DNA of 64,000 bases from Methanobrevibacter millerae (GCF_900103415.1 NZ_FMXB01000003.1:110522-174521); one strand, 5' to 3'. Shown: positions 53,788-63,003, counted from the stretch's first letter. A program made the numbers and translations. Notes: generated from the letters alone by a model not told the origin.

Positions 53788-53892
53788 CATCACATATTCA
53801 ATGTTATTGATGCCCAATACTTCAGCGTATTTAAATTTCTTATCTGAAAATTCTTTTTCAAGAACTTTCTGATTTTCTTTTTTCTCCATCAT
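53785..53892 (-). other. Tiny minus-strand ORF, 35 codons
   Basis: A minus-strand frame starts MMEKKENQKVLEKEFSDKKF and ends ...GINNIEYVM. The residue mix is coding-like, but no ribosome site precedes it and it is too short to identify. It may be a remnant. It lies in the ~280-base gap between the STAS gene and the kinase. Confidence 0.25.
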
Positions 53893-54037
53893 ATTTTACT
53901 TGAATCAAAAATTCCATTCAATAACTCATCATGTTTTAGCAAGTATGGAATCATACATCAGTTTTATCATTGCTTGTTTTGTTTTTGTTTTAAATAAATA
54001 TAATAAAAATGAAAATATTATAATTAACTAAGATATT

Positions 54038-54415
54038 ATGAATTCATTAAAACTTAAAGTAGAGTTAGTTGAATTATACTCTCTAAAGGATTTTGTTGAG
54101 CAGAATTACAAAGAAGATATGCTAGTGAATTTAGTTGTTGAGGAAATTTTTGTAAACATTGTTAATTACTCTAATGCTGACTATATAATTGTTAATATTG
54201 AGTATTATGATGATTTAATTATAGAATTTGTTGACAACGGGATTAAATTTGATCCCACTTCACAAGAAGCTCCTAAAAAGCCTAATGATATTGAAGAGGC
54301 ACAACTCGGAGGTGTTGGTATCTTACTTGCAAAATCTTATGCTGATGAGTTGATTTATGCTTATGAAAATGGAGAAAATCACTTGAAAATTATTAAAAAG
54401 GGGTATGATGAATAA
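54038..54415 (+). CDS. RsbW/SpoIIAB-like anti-sigma-type ATPase kinase
   Basis: A 125-residue HATPase_c_2 protein. Motifs: LVVEEIFVNIVNYSNADYII (N-box, about residues 32-51), EFVDNGIKFDP (G1, about 66-76) and QLGGVGILLAKSYADEL (G2, about 89-105). In bacteria such kinases bind sigma factors and phosphorylate a STAS partner. Here the STAS gene is just upstream and the membrane phosphatase gene overlaps the end. Archaea lack bacterial sigma factors, so the target must be another protein. No ribosome site is obvious before the ATG. Confidence 0.88.
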   Translation: MNSLKLKVELVELYSLKDFVEQNYKEDMLVNLVVEEIFVNIVNYSNADYIIVNIEYYDDLIIEFVDNGIKFDPTSQEAPKKPNDIEEAQLGGVGILLAKSYADELIYAYENGENHLKIIKKGYDE

Positions 54416-56306
54416 GAATTTTAAAAAAATATTGGTGCCTTTTATTTTAATGATAATCTTTAATTTGGGATCATATATTTTTATGTTTGGCAGCAATTTC
54501 GGTGAAGGATACACACCGCATGTGGGACTTCACCTTATTTCCGGTCTGCTTTTTGGACCTTATGGTGCTGCAGGGGCTGCTGTTGCAAATGGGATATGTG
54601 ACCTCATTCGAGGTTATAATCCTATATTAACCGTTATGGCTGAAATTGCAAGTTTCGGTATTTCATGTTTGGCTTATAAATTATGGTATGGAAATTATAG
54701 AATAATGCCATCAATTACTAAGCCCAAATTAAATAATACCTCACATTTACTTTTATTTCTTGGAATAATCATAATATGCGCTACTTTATATGCGCTAATT
54801 AATAAGGAATTATTTTATATACTGTATCCCGAAACAAGATCTATCAATCTGGATGTTGGAGTTAGATATTTCGTTAATTTTTTTAATTCTGCATTTATAT
54901 ATGGAATTATTGGAATTTGGATTTCCAAAAAAATCGATTTTGTCCATATCCCAAAAATATCTAAAAGAAAACTTCATGTGAACTTTTATAAAGCAATAGG
55001 CATATTAATTTTTGTATCTGTGTTAATTGTCCTGTTTAATGATGATTATAATGGTTCAGATTATCTAAATCGGATTGTTGAAACCATTATTATTTCAGTT
55101 TTATTATTTATATACATAACAAAACCGATAAAATCCCCAATAAAAGAAGAAACTTATACTACAATACCCGAAGAGATAATGAATATATTTCTTATAACAA
55201 CATTGGTTATGCAGATTTTGGCTGCCGTATTAGCCACTAATGATACGGTAATTGTCGCCATGGACTTAATTCTTCAAGTAGATGTTGAGGATATAGGCCT
55301 TTACATATTGTTGAATTCAGACATCTTTCTTATTATATTCTTTATCCCTTCCATTTTTGTTTTAAAATACATTGAAATGAAAGTAATTAAGCCAATATAT
55401 TCATTTTCAAAAATAGAGCATTTCATTAAAAAAGGAGATAAAATCAAATCGGATGAATTGATTAAATTATATTCCAACTATACTGATGTGGATAATGAAA
55501 TCGGGATGTTGGCCCGAAGTTACACCGACTTAATCAATAATACCAATGAATACATTGAAAACATAGAGGAAATCCAAGGGGAAAAGCAGAGAATTGAAGC
55601 TGAACTTAATATTGCTAAAAGAATTCAGGAGTCAATTCTACCCACTGAAAGTATCTTAAATGAAGATTATGGTGTTTATGGAACTTCAAAATCTGCAAAA
55701 GAAGTGGGTGGAGACTTTTTTGATTATTATGAAATAGATGATGAAAATCTGGCCATTATGGTGGGTGATGCATCCGGAAAAGGGGTCCCTGCAGCATTGC
55801 TTTCAACACTTGCCCATGCAATCATCAAGCAAATACATAAAAATGAAAAAGACCCGTCTAAAGTATTGAATTTACTTAACAACGGATTGTGTGAAAATAA
55901 TGCGGAATGCATGTTTATAACGTTATGGCTTGGAATTTATAATAAAAAAACAGGTATTTTAACATTTTCAAATGCAGGCCATAATTCTCCGTTAATTAAT
56001 GAAGGCAACGGATTTAAAGAAATAACGATGAATAAAGGCATTGTTTTAGGGATTGTGGAAAACTTTGAATTTGTTAAGGAAGAAATTCGAAATTTCAAAA
56101 GAATAGTCATATATACTGACGGAATAACCGACGCTAAAAGTATTGATGGCGAATTTTATGGCGAAAAACGTTTAATTGATGCTTTGAATAAAATCTATGA
56201 TGAAAGTTTATTAGTTGAAATGTTAAACAAAGACATTGATGAATTTACGCAAGGAACCGAACAGTTTGATGATATGACATTACTGGTGCTTGATAGATAT
56301 GATTAA
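54405..56306 (+). CDS. Membrane-bound SpoIIE/RsbU-type protein phosphatase
   Basis: A 633-residue signalling protein. Residues ~1-325 hold about nine hydrophobic helices; the segment HVGLHLISGLLFGPYGAAGA resembles a sensor or S-component-type membrane domain. Residues ~330-400 are a HAMP-like/coiled linker ending in ELNIAKRIQESILPTESI. The PP2C (SpoIIE) domain follows: EVGGDFFDYYEI, MVGDASGKGVPAALLST, FSNAGHNSPL and YTDGITDAKSIDGEFYG, with the metal-binding aspartates present, ending in QFDDMTLLVL. It overlaps the kinase gene by 11 bases. It would dephosphorylate the STAS protein in response to a membrane or extracellular signal. Confidence 0.9.
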   Translation: MMNKNFKKILVPFILMIIFNLGSYIFMFGSNFGEGYTPHVGLHLISGLLFGPYGAAGAAVANGICDLIRGYNPILTVMAEIASFGISCLAYKLWYGNYRIMPSITKPKLNNTSHLLLFLGIIIICATLYALINKELFYILYPETRSINLDVGVRYFVNFFNSAFIYGIIGIWISKKIDFVHIPKISKRKLHVNFYKAIGILIFVSVLIVLFNDDYNGSDYLNRIVETIIISVLLFIYITKPIKSPIKEETYTTIPEEIMNIFLITTLVMQILAAVLATNDTVIVAMDLILQVDVEDIGLYILLNSDIFLIIFFIPSIFVLKYIEMKVIKPIYSFSKIEHFIKKGDKIKSDELIKLYSNYTDVDNEIGMLARSYTDLINNTNEYIENIEEIQGEKQRIEAELNIAKRIQESILPTESILNEDYGVYGTSKSAKEVGGDFFDYYEIDDENLAIMVGDASGKGVPAALLSTLAHAIIKQIHKNEKDPSKVLNLLNNGLCENNAECMFITLWLGIYNKKTGILTFSNAGHNSPLINEGNGFKEITMNKGIVLGIVENFEFVKEEIRNFKRIVIYTDGITDAKSIDGEFYGEKRLIDALNKIYDESLLVEMLNKDIDEFTQGTEQFDDMTLLVLDRYD

Positions 56307-56392
56307 AATGCTTCATTTCACTTATTTGATTTGCCAGACATTTTGCTTAAAAACAAAATTCTTAAATAATGGACAATATTAAAGTTATTTAC

Positions 56393-57235
56393 ATGGAATA
56401 TTTTAAATTAAACAATGGTGAAAAAATGCCTGTTTTAAGTTTCGGTGTTTTTGATATAAAACCGGAAAATACAAAAGAAATAGTTTTAAAGGCATTAAAT
56501 GTGGGTTATCGCTCAATTGATAATGCACAGGTTTATTATAATGAAAAGGAAGTTGGTCAGGCCATTAAAGAATCAGACGTTTCAAGAGAAGACCTCTTTT
56601 TAACCAGTAAAAATTGGGTAAGCAACGCAGGTTATGAAAAAACAATAAAAGGATTTAATAAAACATTGGAAGACCTGCAAACAGATTATCTGGACTTGTT
56701 TTTAATTCATCAGCCTTACGGCGACTATTATGGATCATACCGGGCGCTTCATGACTTGCAAAAAGAAGGAAAAATATTGTCAATAGGATTATCTAACTTT
56801 TATCCGGACCGTCTAATCGATTTGATAATGAATAATGATGTCGTGCCGCAGGTAAACCAGGTGGAAACATCACCATATTTTCAGCAATGGGGTGCTCATG
56901 AAATAATGAAAAAATATGATGTTTTGCATCAGGCATGGGGTCCGTTTTCAGAAGGAATCAATGATCTTTTTGAAAATCCTATTTTAAAGGAAATTGCTGA
57001 TAAAAATTCCAAAAGCACTCATCAAGTAGTGCTCAGATGGCTATATGATAGGGGAATTGCAAGCGCATGCAAGTCAACCCATGCGGATCGGATGAAAGAT
57101 AACATGGATATCTTTGATTTTGAACTAACAAAAGATGAAATTGAAAAGATAAAGGAAATAAATACTGGAAAAAGTCCTTTCATCGACCATAATGACCCGG
57201 AAACTGTTGAAGAGTTTAATGAAGAAATTGTTTAG
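56393..57235 (+). CDS. Aldo/keto reductase
   Basis: A 280-residue NADPH-dependent reductase of the diketogluconate reductase group. It starts FKLNNGEKMPVLSFGVFD. The catalytic tetrad is visible as the Asp in RSIDNAQVYYNEKEVG, the Tyr in that segment, the Lys in LTSKNW and the His in DLFLIHQP. A second ATG 24 bases upstream (56369) is possible, but homologues start near 56393; neither has a ribosome site. It follows the phosphatase gene by ~87 bases, and is not evidently part of that module. The substrate is unknown. Confidence 0.88.
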   Translation: MEYFKLNNGEKMPVLSFGVFDIKPENTKEIVLKALNVGYRSIDNAQVYYNEKEVGQAIKESDVSREDLFLTSKNWVSNAGYEKTIKGFNKTLEDLQTDYLDLFLIHQPYGDYYGSYRALHDLQKEGKILSIGLSNFYPDRLIDLIMNNDVVPQVNQVETSPYFQQWGAHEIMKKYDVLHQAWGPFSEGINDLFENPILKEIADKNSKSTHQVVLRWLYDRGIASACKSTHADRMKDNMDIFDFELTKDEIEKIKEINTGKSPFIDHNDPETVEEFNEEIV

Positions 57236-57370
57236 TTTGCTTAACTGTGTTTTAAAACACAATATCGGGCTAAAATCTCAATTCATAGCTGAAATTAAAT
57301 AGTTTTTGGCGAAAAGCTAAATGAAAATTTGAAGCGGGCTATTGGTCTTACAGCAATAATTTCACAAGAA

Positions 57371-57400
57371 GGCAATTGACTCTTGCCATTTCATTTTTTT
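57371..57400 (+). terminator. Terminator downstream of the aldo/keto reductase
   Basis: GGCAA (57371-57375) pairs with TTGCC (57383-57387), and a T-run follows at 57394-57400. A TATA-like sequence (57427-57437) immediately after probably belongs to the kor operon. Confidence 0.4.
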
Positions 57401-57473
57401 GATAACTTATTTAAATGTTTGAATACATATATAATAAATGTTATATTAATGATTTTTTTAGGAGATTGTAAAC

Positions 57474-57737
57474 TTGATTATAATTAATGAAGATTTATGC
57501 AAGGGATGTCACCTTTGCTTGTTTATGTGTTATAAGAATGTCTATGCAATATCTTCTGAAGCTAACAAAAAAGGAGTGCAGCTTCCTTATACTAATTTTG
57601 AAGATAGATGCACTGGCTGTGGTGTTTGTGAACTTATTTGTCCGGACCAGGCCATTACGGTAGATGTTAATACGAATTGGTGGGTTGGCAAGGAGGATAA
57701 TTCTTTCAATCCTAAATTTACGAATGGGAAGAAATAG
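57474..57737 (+). CDS. korD: 2-Oxoglutarate ferredoxin oxidoreductase, delta (ferredoxin) subunit
   Basis: An 87-residue two-cluster ferredoxin subunit. Two 4Fe-4S motifs are visible: CKGCHLCLFMC (about residues 9-19) and CTGCGVCELIC (about 41-51), each with the C-x2-C-x2-C-x3-C pattern in the first half and the final Cys-Pro in CPDQAI. The start is TTG at 57474, with AGGAG 9 bases upstream. It is the first gene of the operon korDABC-sucC plus an iron-sulfur flavoprotein. Confidence 0.93.
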   Translation: MIIINEDLCKGCHLCLFMCYKNVYAISSEANKKGVQLPYTNFEDRCTGCGVCELICPDQAITVDVNTNWWVGKEDNSFNPKFTNGKK

Positions 57738-57745
57738 GTGTTAAA

Positions 57746-58876
57746 ATGTCAGAGGAATTTTTTATTCAAGGAAACGAAGCATGTGCAAAAGGCGCAATCA
57801 AGGCCGGCTGTAGATTTTTTGCGGGTTATCCTATTACTCCATCCACTGAAGTGGCTGAAACGCTGGCTCGTGAACTTCCGAAAGTGGGAGGATCATTTGT
57901 TCAGATGGAAGATGAAATAGCATCTGCTGGAGCAATTATCGGAGGTTCCTGGGGGGGAGCCAAATCAATGACCGCAACCTCAGGTCCAGGCATATCATTA
58001 ATGCAGGAAAATATCGGTTATGCATTCATTACCGAAACCCCGATTGTCGTAGTTGACGTTCAGAGGGGTTCACCTTCAACAGGACAGCCTACAATGGCCG
58101 CCCAGGGAGACATGATGCAGGCACGCTGGGGGTCCCATGGAGATTACGAACCTATAGCATTATCTCCGTCAAGCGTTCAGGAATTCTTTGATTTCACAAT
58201 AAAGGCATTCAACCTGGCTGAAGAGTACAGGACACCAGTATTCGTAATGGCCGATGAAATCATCGGACACATGAGGGAAAAGATTACGGTTGAAGACGAA
58301 ATTGAAATTGTCGCAAGGAAAATGCCTGAAGACAAGGATAATTATTTGCCGTTTAAAAACGTTGAAAACGGCACAAATCCGATGCCGGCATTCGGTCAGG
58401 GATTCAATATTCACGTTACCGGTTTGACTCACGATGAAAGAGGTTATCCTGATACAAACGACCCTGAAACTCATCATAACTTAGTTCAAAGGCTATGTGA
58501 TAAGATTTTAAACAACAGGGACAAGATCTGCTCCGTTCAGTCCGAAAGCTGTGAGGATGCAGACGTCATTATCTTATCATATGGAGCTCCTGTAAGGTCA
58601 GCTGTTGAAGCCGTTCAAAAGGCAAGAGCAGAAGGCAAAAAGCTCGGATACATCAAGCTTGACACTCCATGGCCTTTCCCTGAAGAGCAGGTAAGAGAAC
58701 TGGCATCAAACGCATCCGACGTTTATGTCGTTGAATTGAACCTGGGCCAGATGTATTATGAAGTCGAGCGTGTACTTGACTCTAACGTTAACGTTCACCT
58801 GATAGGAAAAATAGGTGGCCCGATGCCTACTCCTGATGAAATATTATCAAGAATCGACGAAATGGGAGGAAATTAA
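57746..58876 (+). CDS. korA: 2-Oxoglutarate ferredoxin oxidoreductase, alpha subunit
   Basis: Part of the enzyme that reductively carboxylates succinyl-CoA to 2-oxoglutarate with reduced ferredoxin. The 376-residue protein has the alpha-subunit hallmarks: KAGCRFFAGYPITPSTEV (about residues 19-36), EDEIASAGAIIGGSWGGAKS and TATSGPGISLMQENIGYAFI. GRGSPSTGQPT-type sequence (here QRGSPSTGQPTMAAQGDM) follows. It begins 8 bases after korD and directly abuts korB. Confidence 0.95.
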   Translation: MSEEFFIQGNEACAKGAIKAGCRFFAGYPITPSTEVAETLARELPKVGGSFVQMEDEIASAGAIIGGSWGGAKSMTATSGPGISLMQENIGYAFITETPIVVVDVQRGSPSTGQPTMAAQGDMMQARWGSHGDYEPIALSPSSVQEFFDFTIKAFNLAEEYRTPVFVMADEIIGHMREKITVEDEIEIVARKMPEDKDNYLPFKNVENGTNPMPAFGQGFNIHVTGLTHDERGYPDTNDPETHHNLVQRLCDKILNNRDKICSVQSESCEDADVIILSYGAPVRSAVEAVQKARAEGKKLGYIKLDTPWPFPEEQVRELASNASDVYVVELNLGQMYYEVERVLDSNVNVHLIGKIGGPMPTPDEILSRIDEMGGN

Positions 58877-59734
58877 ATGTCAGCTGAAAATAAATTCACT
58901 CCATACATGAGAAAAGACAGATTGCCTCATATATTCTGTCCTGGATGTGGAAACGGAGCTATCATGAACGCTTTTCTAAGGGCAATGGAAAAGGCTGAAA
59001 TGGACTTCGACAATATCGCAATGGTTTCTGGTATCGGATGTTCATCAAGGATTCCGGGATATATGAACTGTGATTCCCTTCACACAACTCACGGAAGAGC
59101 GCTGAGCTTCGCTACAGGTTTGAAAACTGCAAACAAGAATTTGGATGTAGTGGTTTTCACCGGTGACGGTGACTGCGCATCAATCGGAGGTAACCACCTG
59201 ATTCATGCGGCCAGAAGAAACATCAATCTGACCGTTATCTGTATCAACAATAACATTTATGGTATGACTGGTGGTCAAATCAGTCCTACTTCACCTAAAG
59301 GCAGTTTTGGAACTACCGCTCCATACGGAAACATGGACGCTCCGTTCAATTTAGCCGAACTTGTTGCGGCAGCCGGAGCAAGCTATTCCGCAAGATGGAC
59401 GACAATCCAAATCGAAAGCCTGGTAACCGCAATCAAAGACGGTCTTAAAAATCCTGGTTTCTCATTCATTGAGGTTGCAACCCAATGTCCGACCTATTAC
59501 GGCCGTAAAAACAAGCTCAGAACTCCAACAGCAATGGCTGTAACGTTAAAGATGAATACTGTATTCAAATCAGCCGCTGAAAGGATGAGGCCACAGGAAT
59601 TGGAAGGAAAGATTGTCGTTGGAGAATTCGCCAACAGGCAAAAGGACGAGTTTACCGAAAACATTGAAAGAATAAGCATTGAAAAATTCGGTAAGAAAAC
59701 TTTAATTAATTCAGCATATGAAGAGGAGTTATAA
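58877..59734 (+). CDS. korB: 2-Oxoglutarate ferredoxin oxidoreductase, beta (TPP) subunit
   Basis: The thiamine-diphosphate-binding subunit. The 285-residue protein has the iron-sulfur and TPP motifs HIFCPGCGNGAIM (about residues 18-30), SGIGCSSRIPGYMN (about 51-64), FTGDGDCASIGGNHLIHAAR (about 96-115) and INNNIYGMTGGQISPTSPKG. It begins at the base after korA's stop and overlaps korC by one base, consistent with coupled translation. All four Kor subunits are adjacent in the D-A-B-C order seen in other Methanobacteriales. Confidence 0.96.
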   Translation: MSAENKFTPYMRKDRLPHIFCPGCGNGAIMNAFLRAMEKAEMDFDNIAMVSGIGCSSRIPGYMNCDSLHTTHGRALSFATGLKTANKNLDVVVFTGDGDCASIGGNHLIHAARRNINLTVICINNNIYGMTGGQISPTSPKGSFGTTAPYGNMDAPFNLAELVAAAGASYSARWTTIQIESLVTAIKDGLKNPGFSFIEVATQCPTYYGRKNKLRTPTAMAVTLKMNTVFKSAAERMRPQELEGKIVVGEFANRQKDEFTENIERISIEKFGKKTLINSAYEEEL

Positions 59735-60279
59735 TGAGAAGCGAAATTAGAATCGGCGGATTCGGAGGTCAGGGAGTAATCCTTGCAGGAATTATTTTGG
59801 GTAAGGCCGCAAGTATCTTTGATAAGAATGAAGCCGTTCAAACTCAATCCTACGGTCCTGAAGCTCGTGGAGGAGCTTCCAAATGTGAAGTTGTCGTAAG
59901 CGATGCGAAAATCGAATATCCTAAAGTTCAGAGTCCGGACATTTTAGTTGCAATGTCCAACGAAGCGTTAATCAAGTATATCGTTGACTTAAAGGATGAG
60001 GGTACATTAATCGTCGATCCGGGAACAACCGACATTGAGGACGTACGTGAATTCATCGACGAACATAACATTAAGGTTTATGAAGCTCCCGCCACAAAGA
60101 CGGCTAACGATGAAATCGGTCTTAAAATCGTAGCCAATATCGTTATGGTAGGAGCCATTACAAAAATTACTGGAATTATATCTCAGGATGCAGCTATTGA
60201 AGCCATTAAGGACAGCGTTCCGGCAGGAACCGAAGAAAAGAATATAAAGGCATTCGAGGCAGGATATAATTTAATCTAA
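59734..60279 (+). CDS. korC: 2-Oxoglutarate ferredoxin oxidoreductase, gamma subunit
   Basis: The 181-residue gamma subunit has the CoA-binding domain: RIGGFGGQGVILAGIILGKA (about residues 5-24), then QTQSYGPEARGGASKCEVVV (about 37-56). It is the last of the four Kor genes, followed after 15 bases by sucC. It completes the ferredoxin-linked 2-oxoglutarate-forming complex. Confidence 0.95.
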   Translation: MRSEIRIGGFGGQGVILAGIILGKAASIFDKNEAVQTQSYGPEARGGASKCEVVVSDAKIEYPKVQSPDILVAMSNEALIKYIVDLKDEGTLIVDPGTTDIEDVREFIDEHNIKVYEAPATKTANDEIGLKIVANIVMVGAITKITGIISQDAAIEAIKDSVPAGTEEKNIKAFEAGYNLI

Positions 60280-60294
60280 TAAATAGGTGTTAAA

Positions 60295-61410
60295 ATGAAG
60301 TTTTTCGAAAATGTAGCAAAAAAAGTTTTTGCAAGTGAAGGAATTAGAATCTTGGAAGGCCACGTCGTATATTCCCCGGAAGAGGCTGTAGCGGTCTGTT
60401 CCGAAATGAACGTGCCTGTTGTCGTCAAGGCACAGGTATTGACCGGTGGAAGAGGCAAAGCCGGCGGTGTAAAATTCGCAGACAACCCTGGTGAAGCCTT
60501 AAAGGTCGCAGATGAAATATTGGGAATGGAAATCAAGGGAGAAAAGGTAAGGCATTTGCTTATTGAAGAAAAGGCAGATATCCAAAACGAATATTTCCTA
60601 AGCATTTCCATCGACAGGGCAGCAAAAAGGCCATTGATTATGGCAAGTAAAGAGGGTGGTGTTGAAATCGAAAATCTCGCAAAGACAAATCCTGAAAAAA
60701 TCATCAAGTATTATCCGCAGCCTCTTATCGAATTTCTGCCGTATGAAGCCCGTGAAATAGCACGCAAAATGGATGTGCCTTCAGAACTTATAGGTGCTAT
60801 GGGTGACGTTATCTGGAAATTATACAACGTCTTTGACAAATACGACTGTGAAATCGCTGAAATCAACCCTCTGGTATTGACTCCAGACGGTCTTATCGCA
60901 GCTGACGCTAAAATGGAAGTTGAAAACGATTCTCTATACAGGCATCAGGACCTTGTCAACATGCTTCACTACAAGAAAAAAGCCGTTGATTTCGTTAAAC
61001 TTGACGGTGACATTGCCGTAATCGGTAACGGAGCAGGATTAACACTTACCGCTATGGATATGATCAAGCTTCACGGCGGAGAGCCTGCAACATTTCTCGA
61101 TATCGGAGGAGGAGCATCCGAACAGATTATCAATCAGGCATTGAGCATTGTTTTAAACTACGACCCGGTTAAAGTCGTTTTTTTAAACGTTTTAGGTGGT
61201 ATCACCAAGGCAGATGATGTTGCAAGGGGCGTAATCAAGGCTCTTGAACAGTCAGACAGGGAAATACACATTGTAATCAGACTTACCGGAACTAACGAGG
61301 AAGAAGGTCAAAAGCTCCTTGAAGAGGCAGGCATTCCATACGAAATATCAATGGAAGCCGCAGCCAAAAAGGCAGTTGACTTATGCAATGAATTAAAGGC
61401 AGAAGAATGA
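60295..61410 (+). CDS. sucC: Succinyl-CoA ligase (ADP-forming), beta subunit
   Basis: ATP-grasp subunit that makes succinyl-CoA from succinate for the Kor reaction. The 371-residue protein has VVVKAQVLTGGRGKAGGVKF (nucleotide-binding Lys/Gly loop, about residues 41-60), the EINPLVLTPDG metal-binding segment and GGASEQIINQALSIVL. NVLGGITKADDVARGVI follows near residues 301-317. The ATG follows AGGTGTTAAA. It overlaps the start of the next gene by 4 bases (ATGA). The alpha subunit (sucD) is not in the window. Confidence 0.95.
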   Translation: MKFFENVAKKVFASEGIRILEGHVVYSPEEAVAVCSEMNVPVVVKAQVLTGGRGKAGGVKFADNPGEALKVADEILGMEIKGEKVRHLLIEEKADIQNEYFLSISIDRAAKRPLIMASKEGGVEIENLAKTNPEKIIKYYPQPLIEFLPYEAREIARKMDVPSELIGAMGDVIWKLYNVFDKYDCEIAEINPLVLTPDGLIAADAKMEVENDSLYRHQDLVNMLHYKKKAVDFVKLDGDIAVIGNGAGLTLTAMDMIKLHGGEPATFLDIGGGASEQIINQALSIVLNYDPVKVVFLNVLGGITKADDVARGVIKALEQSDREIHIVIRLTGTNEEEGQKLLEEAGIPYEISMEAAAKKAVDLCNELKAEE

Positions 61411-62063
61411 AATTTTTTGCTATTAACGGAAGTCCGAGAAAAACTTGCAGCACCGCAAAGCTGTTGGATAAATCATTGGAAGGAATACAGTCTGTTCTTC
61501 CCGAGGCCGAAGTTGAAAGAATAGACTTGTATGATATTCCTTTTAATGGATGCAAGAGCTGCTTTGCGTGCAAAAGAATCAACGGTCGTCATTATGGGCG
61601 ATGTGTCTATAAAGATGACTTTAAGCCTATTTTAAATGAAATAACTCAAGCTGATGGCGTAATATTGGGTTCTCCGGTTTATTTCGGAGATCTCACCGGC
61701 AACATGAGATGCTTTTTGGAACGTTTCATGTTTCCGTTTCTTGCCTACAGCTCTCACGAGACTGTGGAGCACAAAAGAATGCCGTTGGCATGTATCTACA
61801 CCATGAACGTTTCCAGAGAAGCTTCAATCGAAATGGGGTATAATGACCTTTTTGACAAGTACGAATCTATTCTGGAGGGAATCTTCACCAAACCCGAACA
61901 CCTCTACGTCCATGAAACCTACCAGTTCAAGGACTATTCCAGATACGTTTCAGACATTTTCGATGAAAAAGAGAGAAAACATATCCTTAAAACCCGCTTT
62001 CCGAAAGATTTAAAATCAGCTTTTGAAATCGGTAAAAACATCGCCTTAAAATCTCAAAAATAA
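61407..62063 (+). CDS. Iron-sulfur flavoprotein-like NAD(P)H-dependent FMN reductase
   Basis: A 218-residue flavodoxin-like protein. It starts FFAINGSPRKTCSTAKLL (FMN phosphate loop), and has a compact cysteine motif CKSCFACKRINGRHYGRC (C-x2-C-x2-C-x10-C) like archaeal Isf proteins, but with a slightly longer last spacer. VILGSPVYFGDLTGNMRCFL is the FMN-binding middle. It is coupled to sucC by a 4-base overlap and ends the kor operon at a hairpin. It may pass electrons among ferredoxin and other partners; the specific role is not known. Confidence 0.82.
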   Translation: MKFFAINGSPRKTCSTAKLLDKSLEGIQSVLPEAEVERIDLYDIPFNGCKSCFACKRINGRHYGRCVYKDDFKPILNEITQADGVILGSPVYFGDLTGNMRCFLERFMFPFLAYSSHETVEHKRMPLACIYTMNVSREASIEMGYNDLFDKYESILEGIFTKPEHLYVHETYQFKDYSRYVSDIFDEKERKHILKTRFPKDLKSAFEIGKNIALKSQK

Positions 62064-62074
62064 ATAAAAAAAGT

Positions 62075-62103
62075 TCTTTAAAGGAAATTAATCCCTTTAA
62101 AGA
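62075..62103. terminator. Bidirectional terminator
   Basis: TCTTTAAAGG (62075-62084) pairs perfectly with CCTTTAAAGA (62094-62103). It ends the kor-sucC operon and the convergent DUF4012 gene, whose stop is at 62104. Confidence 0.7.
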
Positions 62104-62820
62104 TTAGAGTAAACTTTCAAATCCTTTTGTAGCCAACAGCCTTGTGAACGCTCCTTCAGGAGTCATTATAATGTTTCCTTTGGAGTATTGATCTAAAGCT
62201 GTTTGAATCATTGTTGTTTTCTTGTTAGGATCTTGTGCAGCCTGTGCCAATGCCTTGACCAGTACCATTACGGCATCTCCACGTGACATTGTTCCCTGAA
62301 CGTTTTCACTGCCAGGATATCCGTTATATGCATCGTTTTCACGGATAATGTCTTCTGCACTCAGGTTGGTTTCCTCACCGTCCACTACCAGCGGCTTGAC
62401 TGAATCGATAACTGCATCTATTCCGTCAGTATATACGAGAACGACAGCATCTGACTTCATTCCTGTATTGGCCTCAACAATCTCACTTGCATACCGCATA
62501 CCGTCCTTGGTACCGTCCCAAAGACAGTCGTGAAGAAGCATGTTTCCGCTAAGGCCGCCAGGCGCCGGCTGCGTAGGGTGAGCTTTTCCTCCAGGATAAA
62601 CCGGAGTGTAATTTTTCACCTGTCCGTCTTTCAATTCAACCATAAATGCCATATCTACAGCACCGTTAGGCTGTTCGCCCTTATCACTTGCCAGAACAAG
62701 GATATTTTTATCTTCATAGGTTAAATCAGGACCTAAGAATAGGGCACCTGCTATAATGGTTAATAATCCAATAAGAATTACGAGAAGAATAGCTATAATC
62801 AGTTTCTTTGTTCTTTTCAT
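62104..62820 (-). CDS. DUF4012-type membrane-anchored protein
   Basis: A 238-residue protein with an N-terminal signal anchor (MKRTKKLIIAILLVILIGLL) and an exposed domain. That domain resembles DUF4012/LytR-CpsA-Psr-like proteins: NILVLASDKGEQPNGAVDMA (about residues 37-56), KNYTPVYPGGKAHP and LLHDCLWDG. In bacteria LCP proteins attach polymers to the wall; in a pseudomurein-walled archaeon a similar role is possible but unproven. The ATG at 62820 is preferred over 62832, which would put GGGGA directly against the start codon. It is convergent with the kor operon. Confidence 0.65.
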   Translation of the reverse strand: MKRTKKLIIAILLVILIGLLTIIAGALFLGPDLTYEDKNILVLASDKGEQPNGAVDMAFMVELKDGQVKNYTPVYPGGKAHPTQPAPGGLSGNMLLHDCLWDGTKDGMRYASEIVEANTGMKSDAVVLVYTDGIDAVIDSVKPLVVDGEETNLSAEDIIRENDAYNGYPGSENVQGTMSRGDAVMVLVKALAQAAQDPNKKTTMIQTALDQYSKGNIIMTPEGAFTRLLATKGFESLL

Positions 62821-63003
62821 TATTATCCACATTCCCCTAAATTGAAATTATATTGAAGTATAAAGTTAAATATTATACATTATTATATATGAAATTCTAA
62901 TTATTTAAAGATTTTTGAACAGTTTTAATTATTCCTTAAAATTGCATATTCAACTAAAAAAGTTATTAATGATGAGTTTAATATATTAAATCAGGTGTAA
63001 ACA

